Below, piece after piece: positions 32,799-40,684 of a stretch of 44,330 nucleotides of DNA. The position numbers and the translations under genes were made by a program. This DNA comes from Anaerolineae bacterium (GTDB taxonomy: Bacteria; Chloroflexota; Anaerolineae; Anaerolineales; Villigracilaceae). Position 1 is the first letter of the stretch. Every line of letters begins with the position of its first letter. The DNA is taken from positions 1 to 44,330 of the forward strand of contig JABGQU010000007.1 in NCBI GenBank assembly GCA_018648605.1, given 5' to 3'. The notes beneath the pieces were generated by a model. The model had not been told where the DNA came from, ran no database searches, and worked only from the letters and a program-made list of their open reading frames with translations.

Positions 32799-34643
32799 AT
32801 GTGTGGAATCGTAGGTTATATCGGACCCCGCGACGCAACCCCGATCATTCTTGGCGGCTTGAAACGCCTTGAATATCGCGGCTACGACTCGGCGGGCGTA
32901 GCTGTCTTGCAAAATGGCAGCATCGAAGTACGCCGTGAAGCAGGCAAGCTCTCAAACCTGACCAACTCGGTGCAAAACTCCCCTCTTAGCGGACATATCG
33001 GCATCGGGCATACGCGCTGGGCAACGCATGGCGCACCCAGCCAGCAAAACGCGCACCCCCATCTCGGGCAGACAGGCAAAGTTGTCGTCGTCCATAACGG
33101 GATTGTGGAAAACTTCCTCGAACTGCGTGATGAACTCAGCGCCGAGGGCGTGGACTTCAAATCGGAGACCGACAGCGAAACCATCGTCCATCTTGTAGAG
33201 CATTATATTGCCAGCGGACTTGATCTCGTTGAAGCGGCGCGCGCGACATTTACACATCTCAAAGGCGCAAATGTGGTCGTCGTCATGTCTGCCCACGAGC
33301 CGGACAAGATCGTAACAGCCCGCATCGGCAATGCGGGCGGCGTTGTGATTGGCTATGGCGACAACGACGAAATGTACGCCGCATCTGACATCCCCGCCAT
33401 TCTTGAGCATACCCGTCGGGTCGTCTTCCTTGAATCGGGGCAGATGGCAACGATCACACGCTCGGGTGCGGCATACGAAACTGTAGACGGAACCAAGTTA
33501 GAAATAAGTCCGCAGACGATTGCTTGGGATCCCGTAGCTGCCGAAAAAGGCGAATATCGCCATTTCATGGAAAAGGAAATCCACGAACAAGTCCGCGCAT
33601 TAACCGACACCCTTGCCGGACGTGTAGATTTCGACGAAGGGCGCATCCGCCTTCCGCAACTCAATCTTGATGAAGCCCTCGCCAAACGCATCCAAAAAAT
33701 TTATATCGTGGCTTGCGGCACGGCGGCTTATGCAGGCATGGTCGGAAAATATCTGATCGAGTCTGTTGCCCGCATCCCCGTCGAGATCGATATCGGCTCC
33801 GAGTTCCGCTACCGCGACCCAATTGTGGATGAAAACACCGTCGTGCTGGCAATTTCGCAATCGGGCGAAACGGCAGATACACTGGCGGCGATGGAAGAGG
33901 GGCGCAGCAAAGGGGCGATTTTGTGGAGCATCGTGAATGCGATTGGCTCACAGGCGATGCGCGTTTCGGATGGTTCCATCTCGATGCAAACCGGACCCGA
34001 AATTGGGGTGGCTTCGACAAAAGCTTTCACCGCACCGATCGTGGATTTATACATGCTCGCCATTTTATTGGCAGATTTGCGCGGGACAATTGATCCCGTT
34101 AAACGCCGCCAAATGGTCGCCGACCTGCGCCTTGTACCTGATCTCGTTGGACAGGTGCTGGAGCGCGAAGCAGATATTGAGAAAGTTGCCCACGCGCTAA
34201 AAGACATCAAAGGCTGCCTTTATTTGGGGCGCGGCATCAATATGCCCATCGCTTACGAAGGTGCGCTGAAGCTAAAAGAGATTTCCTACATCCACGCTGA
34301 GGGCTACCCCGCTGGCGAAATGAAACACGGACCGATCGCCCTGATAGATGAAGAGATGCCCGTCATTTGCCTTGCGCCGCAAGACCCTTGGCACGAGAAA
34401 ATGATCTCGCAAATTCAGCAGGCCAAGGCGCGCGGCGGCCCCGTTATCGCAGTCGCGACCGATGGCGATGATATCGTCGCCGACATGGCAGACCACGTCC
34501 TGTGGATCCCCGAAACCCCGTGGATGCTCAGCCCGGTGATAACGGTCATCCCCTTGCAGGTGCTGGCGTATCATATCGCTTCACTGCGCGGACTGGATGT
34601 TGATCAGCCGAGGAATTTGGCGAAGAGTGTGACGGTGGAGTAA
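32799..34643 (+). CDS. glmS: Glutamine-fructose-6-phosphate aminotransferase (isomerizing)
   Basis: 614 aa. Converts fructose-6-phosphate and glutamine to glucosamine-6-phosphate, the entry to UDP-GlcNAc and hence peptidoglycan and exopolysaccharide. N-terminal glutaminase: 'MCGIVGYIG' with catalytic Cys2, then 'HTRWATHG'. C-terminal isomerase: two SIS domains ('VACGTAAYAGMVGKYLIE', 'SQSGETADTLAAM', 'LGRGINMPIAYEGALKLKEISY'). GGAGG precedes the ATG. Control by the upstream ribozyme is direct and stands out here. No glmM or glmU is in the window. Confidence 0.97.
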   Translation: MCGIVGYIGPRDATPIILGGLKRLEYRGYDSAGVAVLQNGSIEVRREAGKLSNLTNSVQNSPLSGHIGIGHTRWATHGAPSQQNAHPHLGQTGKVVVVHNGIVENFLELRDELSAEGVDFKSETDSETIVHLVEHYIASGLDLVEAARATFTHLKGANVVVVMSAHEPDKIVTARIGNAGGVVIGYGDNDEMYAASDIPAILEHTRRVVFLESGQMATITRSGAAYETVDGTKLEISPQTIAWDPVAAEKGEYRHFMEKEIHEQVRALTDTLAGRVDFDEGRIRLPQLNLDEALAKRIQKIYIVACGTAAYAGMVGKYLIESVARIPVEIDIGSEFRYRDPIVDENTVVLAISQSGETADTLAAMEEGRSKGAILWSIVNAIGSQAMRVSDGSISMQTGPEIGVASTKAFTAPIVDLYMLAILLADLRGTIDPVKRRQMVADLRLVPDLVGQVLEREADIEKVAHALKDIKGCLYLGRGINMPIAYEGALKLKEISYIHAEGYPAGEMKHGPIALIDEEMPVICLAPQDPWHEKMISQIQQAKARGGPVIAVATDGDDIVADMADHVLWIPETPWMLSPVITVIPLQVLAYHIASLRGLDVDQPRNLAKSVTVE

Positions 34644-34671
34644 CAGTATTCAGTGGGTCAGTAATCAGTCG
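34644..34671. repeat. Heptamer array after glmS
   Basis: Four consecutive degenerate 7-mers ('cagtatt cagtggg tcagtaa tcagtcg') right after the stop codon, just before the terminator. Confidence 0.75.
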
Positions 34672-34672
34672 A

Positions 34673-34710
34673 GACTTCCGAAGTTTTCAAAACTTCGGAA
34701 GTCTTTTTTT
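34673..34710 (+). terminator. Terminator after glmS
   Basis: Stem 'gacttccgaagtttt'/'aaaacttcggaagtc' followed by seven T, 30 nt after the glmS stop. The next gene's -10 begins 4 nt after its T-run. Confidence 0.92.
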
Positions 34711-34714
34711 GCGC

Positions 34715-34720
34715 TATAAT
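34715..34720 (+). promoter_or_regulatory. -10 box for a likely leaderless YgiQ mRNA
   Basis: TATAAT, then 'cgcatct', then ATG 34728. No Shine-Dalgarno is present. No clear -35; the terminator stem occupies that position. Confidence 0.5.
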
Positions 34721-34727
34721 CGCATCT

Positions 34728-36461
34728 ATGTTCCTCCCCACTACTCGAAAAGAAATGCAAGCCCTCGGCTGGGATGCGCTCGACATCATCATCGTCAGCG
34801 GCGACAGCTATATCGACAGCCCCTTCATGGGGACAGCCGTGATCGGCAAGGTTTTAATGGATGCAGGCTATCGTGTCGGCATCATCGCCCAACCGCGCAC
34901 CGATTCACTCGTGGATGTTGGCAGGCTCGGTGAACCCGAGCTTTTCTGGGGGGTGACGGCTGGCAGCATCGACTCGATGGTCTCGAACTACACAGCGCTT
35001 AAGAAAAAACGCCGCACCGATGACTATACGCCCGGCGGAGAAAATAACCGCCGTCCCGACCGTGCCACAATCGTCTATACGGGTCTCATTCGACGCTACG
35101 CAAAAGAAGTCAGCCCCAATAAACCAACGGCCCCCATCGTCCTCGGCGGGATCGAAGCCTCCCTGCGGCGTGTCCCCCACTACGATTACTGGACCAACAA
35201 AATTCGCCGCTCGATCCTTTTCGACACCAAAGCCGACTATCTTCTTTACGGCATGGCAGAAAAATCGACGCTGGAGTTCGCCGCCGCCATGCGTGACGGC
35301 TTGGATCCACATGAGATACGCGGCTTGAGCTATATCGCCAAAGAAGCCCGTGAAGGCTATCTCAAAATGCCCGCCTACGAAGTTGTCGCCAAAGACAAAA
35401 TTGCATTCATCGAGATGTTCCATACTTTCTACAAAAATAACGATCCCATCCCCGCAAAGGGACTGACTCAACGTCATGGCGATCGTTATCTTGTCCAAAA
35501 TCCACCAGCTCTTTACCAAACAGAAGAAGAGCTGGATGCCATCTATGCGCTCAACTACGAACGTGCGCAACACCCTTATTATGCAAAAGATGGCAAAGTG
35601 CGCGCGCTCGACACCATCGGATTCTCTATTCCATCTCATCGTGGCTGCTATGGCGAATGTAATTTCTGCGCCATAGCCGTCCACGAAGGACGCACGATCC
35701 GTTCGCGCAGTCAGGATTCCATAGTCTCGGAGGCAAAAGTCATCACGCGGCATCCCAAGTTCAAGGGTTATATCTCCGATCTGGGCGGACCAACCGCAAA
35801 TATGTACGGTTACGAATGCGGGAAAAAGTTGAAATACGGCAACTGTCCAGCTAAGCGATGTGTCAGCCCGGGAGTCTGCCCCGTGATCAAGATCGACCAC
35901 CGTCCCCATGCTGAAGTGCTGGAGAAGGTGCAAAATCTGGATGGTGTCAAAAAAGTCTTCGTCGCATCTGGACTGCGTTACGATATGATCTTGAGCGACA
36001 CCGAGCATGGTGATAATTATCTGCAACAAGTCGTTACGCATCATACATCCGGACAAATGAAGATCGCCCCCGAACATACCGAAGATCATGTTTTGCATCA
36101 TATGGGCAAACCCGGCACTGAATCGCTCGTCAAATTCAAAAATCGCTTTGAAGAACTCAATCGTAAGGCGGGTAAAAAACAATTCCTAACCTACTACATG
36201 ATCGCCGCCCACCCGGGCTGTGATGATAAAGACATGCGCAAAATGAAGGGTTTCGTCAGCAGCGAGCTGCGAATTTCGCCCGAGCAAGTGCAAATCTTCA
36301 CCCCGACACCCTCCACGTATTCAAGCGTGATGTACTGGACAGAGATGGATCCTTTCACCCTTGAACCGATGTTCATCGAAAAAGACATCGAGCGCAAGCG
36401 AAAGCAAAAAGACATTATCACGCAGAAGCCTCAACGGCAAAAATACCAAAGAAGTCGATAA
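34728..36461 (+). CDS. YgiQ-family radical SAM protein
   Basis: 577 aa. The N-terminal domain ('IIIVSGDSYIDSPFMGTAVI', 'APIVLGGIEASLRRVPHYDYW') and the radical SAM site 'GCYGECNFCAI' (Cys307/Cys311/Cys314, CxxxCxxC) identify the YgiQ family. Downstream 'PTANMYGYECGKK' and a run of further Cys ('NCPAKRCVSPGVCPVIK') are consistent with auxiliary Fe-S binding. The family's reaction is not settled. At 577 aa it is shorter than the ~700-aa E. coli protein. TATAAT 7 nt before the ATG suggests a leaderless transcript. A basic C-terminal tail ('KRKQKDIITQKPQRQKY') is followed by the acetyltransferase gene. Confidence 0.93.
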   Translation: MFLPTTRKEMQALGWDALDIIIVSGDSYIDSPFMGTAVIGKVLMDAGYRVGIIAQPRTDSLVDVGRLGEPELFWGVTAGSIDSMVSNYTALKKKRRTDDYTPGGENNRRPDRATIVYTGLIRRYAKEVSPNKPTAPIVLGGIEASLRRVPHYDYWTNKIRRSILFDTKADYLLYGMAEKSTLEFAAAMRDGLDPHEIRGLSYIAKEAREGYLKMPAYEVVAKDKIAFIEMFHTFYKNNDPIPAKGLTQRHGDRYLVQNPPALYQTEEELDAIYALNYERAQHPYYAKDGKVRALDTIGFSIPSHRGCYGECNFCAIAVHEGRTIRSRSQDSIVSEAKVITRHPKFKGYISDLGGPTANMYGYECGKKLKYGNCPAKRCVSPGVCPVIKIDHRPHAEVLEKVQNLDGVKKVFVASGLRYDMILSDTEHGDNYLQQVVTHHTSGQMKIAPEHTEDHVLHHMGKPGTESLVKFKNRFEELNRKAGKKQFLTYYMIAAHPGCDDKDMRKMKGFVSSELRISPEQVQIFTPTPSTYSSVMYWTEMDPFTLEPMFIEKDIERKRKQKDIITQKPQRQKYQRSR

Positions 36462-36474
36462 GGAGTTTATTTAT

Positions 36475-37137
36475 ATGAAAAATATTCTCATCATCGGTTC
36501 TTCTGGTCACGCCAAAGTCGTGATCGACATCATCGAAAAAGAATCCAAATATCAAATTCTTGGGTTACTCAGCCGCGACCAAGCTGCGGGGGAGAAAGTC
36601 TTTGACTACGAGATATTGGGAAAACAAGAAGAACTAGGCACCTTACTCAAAGAGCATACGGTTAACGGGATATTTGTTGCCGTTGGCGATAACTTCATGC
36701 GCTCTAAAGTTTCTAATTTCTTGGCAGAAAATCACCCCCAGCTTGAGATCATTTCTACTATTCATCCCTCTGCTATTATCGGCAGGGATGTGAACATCGG
36801 CAAGGGGACTGTCATCATGGCAGGCGCAGTCATCAACCCATCATCGTCAATTGGGGATTTCTGCATCATTAACACAAATGCATCCCTCGACCATGATTGC
36901 ATTATGGGCGATTTCTCCAGCCTCGCCCCCGGCGTCATCACAGGCGGCGATTGCCAAATTGGAGAATACAGCGCAATCGGTATCGGCGCAACGCTTCTAC
37001 ATGGCATTCAGATCGGGAAAGAAACTGTGATCGGGGCTAACTCGCTTGTCAATAAGAATATTCCCCCTTCCAATATCGCCTACGGCATCCCGGCAAAAGT
37101 CATTCGCAAACGGGAAGCGGGCGAGAAATATCTATAG
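36475..37137 (+). CDS. NeuD/PglD-like sugar O/N-acyltransferase
   Basis: 220 aa from ATG 36475 with AAGGAG about 9 nt upstream; the track's 36361 start lies inside the YgiQ gene. An N-terminal Rossmann-like part ('ILIIGSSGHAKVVIDIIEK') is typical of PglD/NeuD. The C-terminal half is a left-handed beta-helix of hexapeptide repeats ('SAIIGRDVNIGKGTVIMAGA', 'GANSLVNKNIPPSNIAYGIP'). Acyl-CoA-dependent acylation of an amino or hydroxyl group on a nucleotide-linked sugar is expected, though the acyl donor is unknown. The stop codon TAG forms the first three bases of a MITE inverted repeat. Confidence 0.9.
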   Translation: MKNILIIGSSGHAKVVIDIIEKESKYQILGLLSRDQAAGEKVFDYEILGKQEELGTLLKEHTVNGIFVAVGDNFMRSKVSNFLAENHPQLEIISTIHPSAIIGRDVNIGKGTVIMAGAVINPSSSIGDFCIINTNASLDHDCIMGDFSSLAPGVITGGDCQIGEYSAIGIGATLLHGIQIGKETVIGANSLVNKNIPPSNIAYGIPAKVIRKREAGEKYL

Positions 37138-37246
37138 GACTTACGCAAAATGCTTTTTTGTCTAGTAGCAATGCTCTGCGTTGCTACTTTCTACAGTGTC
37201 CCAACGCAGAGCATTAGCACAAGGACTTAAAAATGCGTAAGTCCTA
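37135..37246. mobile_element. MITE-like element whose TIR supplies a stop codon
   Basis: 112 bp. Perfect 13-bp terminal inverted repeats 'taggacttacgca' and 'tgcgtaagtccta', with a nested inner repeat ('aatgctctgcgtt'/'aacgcagagcatt'). No coding capacity. The left end begins at the TAG stop of the acetyltransferase gene. Family not assigned; the flanks ('atcta' on both sides) are compatible with a short duplicated target. Confidence 0.8.
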
Positions 37247-37256
37247 ATCTATAAAA

Positions 37257-37310
37257 CATCCACAGATTGACTCAAACCGATCTGTGAAATCTGCATAATC
37301 TGTGGATATT
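37257..37310. repeat. Palindromic repeat after the MITE
   Basis: Outer arms 'atccacagatt' and 'aatctgtggat' plus inner 'gatctgtgaaatctg' sections. Resembles the repeat at 40591-40684 in type. Confidence 0.7.
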
Positions 37311-37312
37311 GC

Positions 37313-38506
37313 TTATTTCACCATCTCTTCCAAAATCCCCACCAATTCATCTGCCAACTTAGCGCGGTCAAAGCGCTCTTCTACATATGTCCTGCCTGCC
37401 TGCCCCATTTCGCGGCTACGAGCGGGGTCTTTTGCTAGTGTCATCATCGCACCTGCAAGTGCTTTTGCATTCCCCGGCTCGGCAAAAATACCACATCCCG
37501 CTGCATCCACTACCTCGCGGACAACGCCGTCAATTGCCAGCACAACGGGTTTTGAAGCTGCCATATAGTCGAAAACCTTGTTCGGGTAGGTCGCCTTATA
37601 CCACTCAATCGGCTTTAATATCGCAAGGCAGGCATCCGCTTTAGCGAGCGCATCTGCCATTTCGCTTTTTGGCACAGAGGGGAGAAAGATCACATTCTGC
37701 AACGCCATCTCTTTGGCGCGCGCCTGCAAATTGGCTTTTTCCTTGCCGTCGCCGAGCAAAACAATTTCTACAGCGTCGTCTTCCAAAATTTTAGCAGCGT
37801 CTAAAACGAGACCAAGATCATTCGACATCCCATGCGCACCAGCGTAGAGAATGCTAAAGGACATTTTAACGGTGGATGATTGAATTGAATCTACCGTTTT
37901 TTTAGCGGAATCAAACATCCGCACGTCCGCACCGTTTGGGATCAACTCGACGTGCTTCGCTCCCAAGTCCCGCACGTGGTCGGTGTATCCCGGGCTGTTG
38001 ACCATCACCCTATCTGCATTCCGATAAAGGAAACGCTCCAGCCATTCGGATGCGCTAATCAGCGTCTTGTTCGTCAAAACACCGACGGCAATAGCAAAGG
38101 CGGGCCATAAATCGCGAATTTCGAGCAAAAAGGGAACGCGTTTGAGACGCGCCAGCGCCCAAGCCGTAACGCCCTGAAAAATGGGCGGGGATGTCCCCCA
38201 AACCAAATCGACATTTTTGACGCGCAACCCAGCGATGAAAGATGATGCCATAAAAGAAAGGAAGGCGAAAACGCGATGCACGAAGGATTTATTATGCGCG
38301 CGGTATACATAGGCACGGATGATGGTGATGTCTTCTTCGGCGGTCTCTTCTTGCTCACTGCTCGCCCCCGTTAAATAACTAACAGGGCTGGCGATGATAG
38401 TCACACGGTGTCCACGTTGAACAAGGTGACGCGCCAGCTCATGGTGGCGTGTTCCGCCGGGTTCATTGATAGCGGCAAAGGCTTGATGGATGATGAGGAT
38501 GTGCAT
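37313..38506 (-). CDS. GT4-family glycosyltransferase (WbuB-like)
   Basis: 397 aa from ATG 38506. GT-B fold: 'ILIIHQAFAAINEPGGTRHHELA' at the N-terminus, 'LLEIRDLWPAFAIAVG', 'VMVNSPGYTDHV', 'VELIPNGADVRMFD', then the C-terminal nucleotide-sugar site 'ILYAGAHGMSNDLGLVLDAA' and 'PNKVFDYMAASKPVVLAIDG'. This resembles WbuB/colanic-acid-type transferases. Its ATG is preceded only by a heptamer array, without a Shine-Dalgarno, 27 nt after the heparinase-like stop, so it may rely on translational coupling. Third gene of the polysaccharide operon. Confidence 0.92.
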   Translation of the reverse strand: MHILIIHQAFAAINEPGGTRHHELARHLVQRGHRVTIIASPVSYLTGASSEQEETAEEDITIIRAYVYRAHNKSFVHRVFAFLSFMASSFIAGLRVKNVDLVWGTSPPIFQGVTAWALARLKRVPFLLEIRDLWPAFAIAVGVLTNKTLISASEWLERFLYRNADRVMVNSPGYTDHVRDLGAKHVELIPNGADVRMFDSAKKTVDSIQSSTVKMSFSILYAGAHGMSNDLGLVLDAAKILEDDAVEIVLLGDGKEKANLQARAKEMALQNVIFLPSVPKSEMADALAKADACLAILKPIEWYKATYPNKVFDYMAASKPVVLAIDGVVREVVDAAGCGIFAEPGNAKALAGAMMTLAKDPARSREMGQAGRTYVEERFDRAKLADELVGILEEMVK

Positions 38507-38545
38507 GGGAATCAAGTATCAGGTAATTAGGGATCAAGAATCCGG
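38504..38545. repeat. Heptamer array forming the junction of two genes
   Basis: Six heptamers ('catggga atcaagt atcaggt' and so on). On the minus strand they contain the heparinase-like TGA stop (38534-38536), the whole 27-nt spacer and the ATG (38504-38506) of the glycosyltransferase. Confidence 0.8.
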
Positions 38546-40552
38546 GAATTTGAATTCAGTGATGAATTGTACTTCATTGGACACGGTAACTTCGAGCGCA
38601 AGCGAAAGCACAGGGATTTTGACTCCATAAGTCGGGGAATACCAGCCGCGGGTGGGCGGGATTTCGGCATCACCGTGAAGAAGCTCTCCCGCACGAGCAA
38701 GCGTAACAGATGATGAATGATCAGCGATAAGTGATGAGCGAAGAGTGAGTTTCATAAGGCCCTGTGACGTTTCTAAACTCATTTCTATTTCCTTATTTCT
38801 GCTCTCTACTTTCCACTCGCCATTTATCAAAAGCCAATGCAAACGATAAGTCTTTGGTAATTGGGATTTAGGGATTAGGTGGTCTTCTACATGCCAAGTA
38901 TTTTCTTCAAAGCTAACTGTGCGGCGATGGGTGACACCCGATTTACGATAACCATTATGCTCTGCAATAATGCGACTATCAGATTTTTCGACCACCCGCC
39001 CACGCGACCAATCCAGATACATGAAGCGACTGGCGCGGGTCATTTGGTCTTGATTGTTGACAGTGACAGTATTATGAAATTCTGTTGCGGGGAGGGGATT
39101 ATCCCAAGGAGATTCTGCGTTGTATAGATAAGTACCCGGGTCGAGGGCGATATTTTCTCCACGCCACCAAAGGTCAAGATGGAGTTGGTCGGCATGTGCG
39201 AGGCGGAGGTTGCCGTTGGCGGTGCGGAGGTGTGCCCAGGTGGAAGATGCGGGGTGCAGTGTGCAAGGGGCAAGGTTGGAAGGCTCTTTTTCCTTCAACG
39301 TTGAACTTTCGACATTGAACCACAAACTCATTTCATCCCATGCGCCTGTTTCAAAAGGTTTTTCATCGAGAAAGGCTTCTGACGCAGCATTGACGACAGG
39401 GCGAAAATCACGGAAATCGCCATTGGCGAGGGGGAAAATATACGCGCCATCATTTGCCCCGAGATTGATGGCATTGCCTGAGATGGGGTCTGTCAACTCC
39501 GCAAGCCAGCGCATTGCGTTGGAAAGATTCTCTTTTGTTTTTTGAGTCATCCATGAAGCACACGAAGAAGCACTAAGTTTTGTTTTTTCTTCGTGAACTT
39601 CATGTCCCTTCGTGGTAAAAGCACTTACCCATAATCCCAATTGCAACATCAAGCGATGATAATTCACACTGCGCTGGATATATTCCCCGTTTTCATCAAT
39701 TTGGTTTTCAAAGCTCCAGTTAAGCCATTTGATGCCAAGTTTGCGCCATTTTTCCGCTTTGGGATGATCGGGCAGGGCAAGGGCGGCGGTGTAGAGGGCT
39801 GCGGCTTCGCTGGTGAGGTGATTGTTGTTTTGAGAACGGGCGTAGAGGAGGGTGGGCGTGATGCGTGATGCGTGTTCGGCAATGGAACGGGTTATTCTGT
39901 TTTCCAGTTCTGCAGTTGTTTCGGTTGAGTTCGAAAACACCTGCGCTGTCCAAACAAAAACCATTAGCCTAAGAGCTACTTCTTGTCCGTTCATCCAGTG
40001 GGGCCCCATATTGACAGGATTGACTTTGTCGAAAATCTCGAAATAGCGCCAAAATGCTTTGGCGTATTTTTCGTCACCGCTGGCGAGATAGGCGCGTCCG
40101 AGGGTGAATACCCAGCTAAAGCGAGCGGGCTCCCAGAGCAGTTTCAAGTCGCAAGTGGCAAGAGACAAGTTGAGGGCGGTATTCAGTTTTCGGTATTCAG
40201 TGGGCGGGATTTGAGCTTTGTCGGTTTCGTAATCTGCCCAATGGGAGAGGGGATGATCGAAGTCGAGTTTAATTTCAGTGAGTTCGCTGCCAAAGATGCG
40301 GAATTTACCATCTACGATGTGATTGGCTTCGATGAGGAGGGTTTGGAGACCATCTTCGCCGAGGGTGGAGAGGAGTTTTTCGCGAGAGGGAAGGGTGAAG
40401 AGAGTGTTCAGTTTTCGGTGGTCAGTATTCAGATTTTGGGGTGTCCCCCAACGATAGTAACCTGTTTTTAGCCTAAGTTTGTATAACGCAAACAACCCGA
40501 CTTGAATGAAGCCAAGTTGATGAACGATTTTTAGAAGACGTTTTGGATGCAA
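38534..40552 (-). CDS. Heparinase II/III-like polysaccharide lyase family protein with repeat insertions
   Basis: 672 aa. An N-terminal alpha-toroid ('WADYETDKAQIPPTEY', 'LGRAYLASGDEKYAKAFWR', 'PVNMGPHWMNGQEVALRLM', 'ARSQNNNHLTSEAAALY') and a C-terminal beta domain ('DLWWRGENIALDPGTYLYNA', 'FHNTVTVNNQDQMTRASRFM'). In exopolysaccharide clusters such proteins may trim or process polymer. At least nine heptamer arrays and one palindrome fall inside the reading frame, mostly in linkers. The TTG start at 40552 has only a weak AGGAT upstream. It lies between the oxidoreductase and the glycosyltransferase in one operon. Confidence 0.87.
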   Translation of the reverse strand: MHPKRLLKIVHQLGFIQVGLFALYKLRLKTGYYRWGTPQNLNTDHRKLNTLFTLPSREKLLSTLGEDGLQTLLIEANHIVDGKFRIFGSELTEIKLDFDHPLSHWADYETDKAQIPPTEYRKLNTALNLSLATCDLKLLWEPARFSWVFTLGRAYLASGDEKYAKAFWRYFEIFDKVNPVNMGPHWMNGQEVALRLMVFVWTAQVFSNSTETTAELENRITRSIAEHASRITPTLLYARSQNNNHLTSEAAALYTAALALPDHPKAEKWRKLGIKWLNWSFENQIDENGEYIQRSVNYHRLMLQLGLWVSAFTTKGHEVHEEKTKLSASSCASWMTQKTKENLSNAMRWLAELTDPISGNAINLGANDGAYIFPLANGDFRDFRPVVNAASEAFLDEKPFETGAWDEMSLWFNVESSTLKEKEPSNLAPCTLHPASSTWAHLRTANGNLRLAHADQLHLDLWWRGENIALDPGTYLYNAESPWDNPLPATEFHNTVTVNNQDQMTRASRFMYLDWSRGRVVEKSDSRIIAEHNGYRKSGVTHRRTVSFEENTWHVEDHLIPKSQLPKTYRLHWLLINGEWKVESRNKEIEMSLETSQGLMKLTLRSSLIADHSSSVTLARAGELLHGDAEIPPTRGWYSPTYGVKIPVLSLALEVTVSNEVQFITEFKFPDS
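38709..38883. repeat. Three heptamer arrays in the 3' part of the heparinase-like gene
   Basis: 38709-38750 (six units, 'gatgatg aatgatc agcgata'), 38778-38826 (seven units, 'ctcattt ctatttc cttattt') and 38856-38883 (four units, 'ggtaatt gggattt agggatt'). All are translated; they encode 'LRSSLIADHSSSVT', 'GEWKVESRNKEIEM' and 'LIPKSQLPK'. Confidence 0.75.
39252..39321. repeat. Two heptamer arrays in the middle of the heparinase-like gene
   Basis: 39252-39279 ('gggtgca gtgtgca aggggca aggttgg') and 39294-39321 ('ttcaacg ttgaact ttcgaca ttgaacc'), both translated, encoding 'SNLAPCTLHP' and 'FNVESSTLKE'. Confidence 0.75.
39552..39625. repeat. Palindromic repeat inside the heparinase-like gene
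   Basis: Two 18-nt arms ('catgaagcacacgaagaa' and 'ttcttcgtgaacttcatg') with three mismatches, then 'cccttcgtggt'. Read in frame as 'TTKGHEVHEEKTKLSASSCA'. Of the same type as the intergenic repeat at 32687. Confidence 0.8.
39858..39878. repeat. Short heptamer array in the heparinase-like gene
   Basis: Three units ('gtgatgc gtgatgc gtgttcg'), the first two identical; encodes part of 'AEHASRITPT'. Confidence 0.6.
40145..40205. repeat. Two adjoining heptamer arrays in the heparinase-like gene
   Basis: 40145-40172 ('caagtcg caagtgg caagaga caagttg') and 40178-40205 ('ggtattc agttttc ggtattc agtgggc'). Translated as 'TEYRKLNTALNLSLATCDLK'. Confidence 0.8.
40404..40438. repeat. Heptamer array near the 5' end of the heparinase-like gene
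   Basis: Five units ('gtgttca gttttcg gtggtca gtattca gattttg'), encoding 'PQNLNTDHRKLNTL'; the peptide resembles that from 40178 because the DNA unit is the same. Confidence 0.8.
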
Positions 40553-40590
40553 AATTATCTATCCTGAAGTACGGGCGATGGAAAATATGG

Positions 40591-40684
40591 AACGCGGATT
40601 CTCGCTGATTGTAGGGATTTGCGCGGATTTAAAACCTTTGGTTTTGATCTGCGTAAATCCGCAAAACTCGCGCAAATCTGCGTT
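40591..40684. repeat. Palindromic repeat between oxidoreductase and heparinase-like genes
   Basis: Arms 'aacgc...atttgcgcg' and 'cgcgcaaat...gcgtt' form a long imperfect hairpin that begins at the oxidoreductase stop codon and fills most of the spacer. Confidence 0.75.

Noticed and set aside
34905-36182. 425-aa minus-strand ORF
   Set aside because: Complete antisense shadow of the YgiQ gene, which has clear radical SAM motifs.
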